Under the pieces are notes generated by a model, which saw only the letters and a program-made list of their open reading frames with translations, had not been told where the DNA came from and did no database searches. Source: Aphelocoma coerulescens (taxonomy: Eukaryota > Chordata > Aves > Passeriformes > Corvidae). From it: 64,000 nucleotides of DNA. Where the stretch lies: NCBI RefSeq assembly GCF_041296385.1, contig NC_091013.1, forward strand, positions 71,021,563 through 71,085,562, given 5' to 3'. The first letter of the stretch is position 1. Every line of letters starts with the position of its first letter. The translations under genes and the position numbers were made by a program. Of this stretch, positions 1 to 64,000 are shown one piece after another.

Positions 1-62227
<62,227 letters not shown>

Positions 62228-64000
62228 CTAAATAAAAAAAAACAAAAAACAAAAACAAACAAGAAACATAAATTGCATATCAGCTGGAATAAAGACCTCT
62301 GAATGTTTGCTGAATGCGTATCATGTGTCAGTGACTATTTTTATCCTGCAAATCCCACTGAAAACATTTGCCTCTTAACTTCTAAGTCTGCATTTTGCAG
62401 CAAGCATAAAGCAGGACATAAGTCAAGATCAAGAAGCTGTTACTCTAATCCAGAAACTCTCCACTGATTCCAGCTGTGCCTGGTGATGTTTTGGACTGAA
62501 AATGGAGTTGGACTCAGGGGCTGACCTCATGCCTTCCTTATGTCCATCTTCAGGAGTAACACTGATAGTCAACATGGACTGCTTTACACAATGCTTTGAG
62601 AGGCCAGGAAAGGAATGTAATTCTCTGGTAAGATACACAAGGCAATGAACAAACTTACTGTAAATATTTTTGAATAAATTTCATTGCTAGGATTTGTTGC
62701 ATATTAAGGGTCAATATGGAATTGTGCTATTTGAGGACAATTTCCAGCCTGCAACTGGGGATTCAGAGAGAAAGTAAAAACAGACTTTGTCCTAAACATG
62801 CAGCAAACTACTCTCCAGACAGCTGTGTTGCTCAGGAAGTGAGGGAGGGGAGATAAGCATCCACCCACTTGTGTCTACAACTTCTCTGAGGATGACAAAT
62901 CCTCCAAAGTTACTTCTTCTCCAGGTTCAAGGCCCAGACAACCACTGACTTTATAAGGAAGGTCCCCACTGACCATTTTTTCTGCACATTTATGCAGAGC
63001 AGTTTACACCTCAGATCATGCATATTTTTTCCTATGTGCAAACAGGATTATACAATACATGGCTTCAGTCACTCCAACCAGCCTTCCTGAGGTGCTTCTG
63101 CACTCTTTGGGGGAAGGCAGGCTCTTATGGAGTTCACTCCTGAAATTAGCTCACCCTTTGAAAGTGTCTCTCTCTACTACAGCAGCGCTGGTGTGACAGA
63201 GCCTTTAAATGAAACACTGCATGGAGATACTCAAACAGACAAACTGCCCAAAGAGTTGAAATGTACTTCACCAAACTGAGCAACCCAGGTTTTCCTACAT
63301 GTACAGTGCATCTTATGATGCAAAGTAGTAAATGTAAGAATTCATTTAGTGCTGAGATATTGTAGCAGAGGAAGGTAGAGATCCAAATTTTCAGTTCTGC
63401 TATATAAGAGTTTTACCACAGATTTCAATAGTAGTAAACACTGGATAAAGCTGTGCCACAAACTCATTCACTCATCGAGTCATGGGCACTGAACACACAT
63501 TACTTTGATATTTTGCCAGCTCAGGATAACTTAGTTTAAGTCAGCACTTACTGGTATGAGTCTACATAATTAGGACTAAGGTAAGAAGAAAAATTACCTG
63601 CTTCTATGTTGTTAAGTATGCCTTAAATGTGCTATTAAATATGGTTTAGAATATATTGCAAAGCCGATACAGAGCGTGCTTCCTGTTCAGGACTTAAGAG
63701 AAATAGCTCAGTGTGTCTGTATGCCTGTATATCTATATTCCAATGCCAAATCCTTACTTGAGGGCATCTAACATTGATTTTGTTTTCTCCATTCACACCA
63801 TCAATATGCTAATCTTTACATAGAGGTTTACATAAAACATTTATTTTACTGGATGAGTTGCTACAAACCATGTAAACCATGAGGGTGATCCCAACAGAAA
63901 ACAGGGGAATAGAAAGATTAAGCTAAAGAAACCTGCTGGTGGGAACAGAACCAATTGTACATTACCAGCAAGAATGTTGAAACATGAAATAGTTTCTTGC
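62228..64000. other. FRY intron upstream of the first exon in the window
   Basis: Intronic sequence 5' of the first FRY exon seen here. It ends in an AG acceptor at 62228-62229 preceded by an A/T-rich stretch. On the plus strand 62230-62263 is an A-rich low-complexity run with AAAAC units, which forms the pyrimidine tract of that acceptor on the minus strand. I see no further exon, repeat or RNA gene. Confidence 0.7.

Overview
This window is vertebrate nuclear DNA, almost certainly from a bird and probably a songbird (passerine). It holds one long protein-coding gene on the minus strand, split into many small exons by AT-rich introns. The repeats are avian: CR1 LINE 3' ends with the terminal ATTCTGTGATTCTGTG repeat, endogenous-retrovirus LTRs of avian type, and a SINE with a tRNA-Ile-like head fused to a CR1 tail, the architecture of the passerine TguSINE1 family. 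There are no bacterial genes, operons, CRISPR arrays or phage-like regions.

The gene is FRY (Furry homolog), read right to left. I reconstructed 38 consecutive internal coding exons between 62227 and 1788. They total 5793 nt, or 1931 codons, and the reading frame closes across all 37 internal junctions. By recollection of the human protein (about 3010 residues) this is roughly residues 295-2225. The N-terminal exons lie beyond 64000 and the C-terminal exons before 1. The sequence follows FRY and not its paralogue FRYL. FRY is a giant HEAT/armadillo-like scaffold that binds microtubules, works with NDR (STK38) kinases, and takes part in spindle/chromosome alignment and cell morphogenesis. All internal introns are GT-AG except one at 27035-27336, which has a GC donor.

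Layout: 62228-64000 is intron with nothing recognised. 51877-62227 holds exons 1-7 of the window and a 3.9 kb intron carrying a 673 bp solo LTR with a perfect 5 bp target duplication and a decayed intronless minus-strand ORF series. 36181-50843 holds exons 8-16, a long AAT microsatellite and a second, truncated ERV LTR. 24286-36180 holds exons 17-25, a CR1 3' end, the GC-AG intron and a second AAT microsatellite. 13399-24285 holds exons 26-30 with a CR1 fragment and the SINE. 1-13398 holds exons 31-38, including the unusually long 602 bp exon, and a CR1 3' end near 1 kb.

No promoter, CpG island, functional tRNA, rRNA or miRNA could be supported. Nothing here looks like an undescribed biological system. 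The items most worth a second look are the GC-AG intron, the tRNA-headed SINE, the TSD-flanked solo LTR and the frameshifted ORF series with a hydrophobic tail at 57159-57834.
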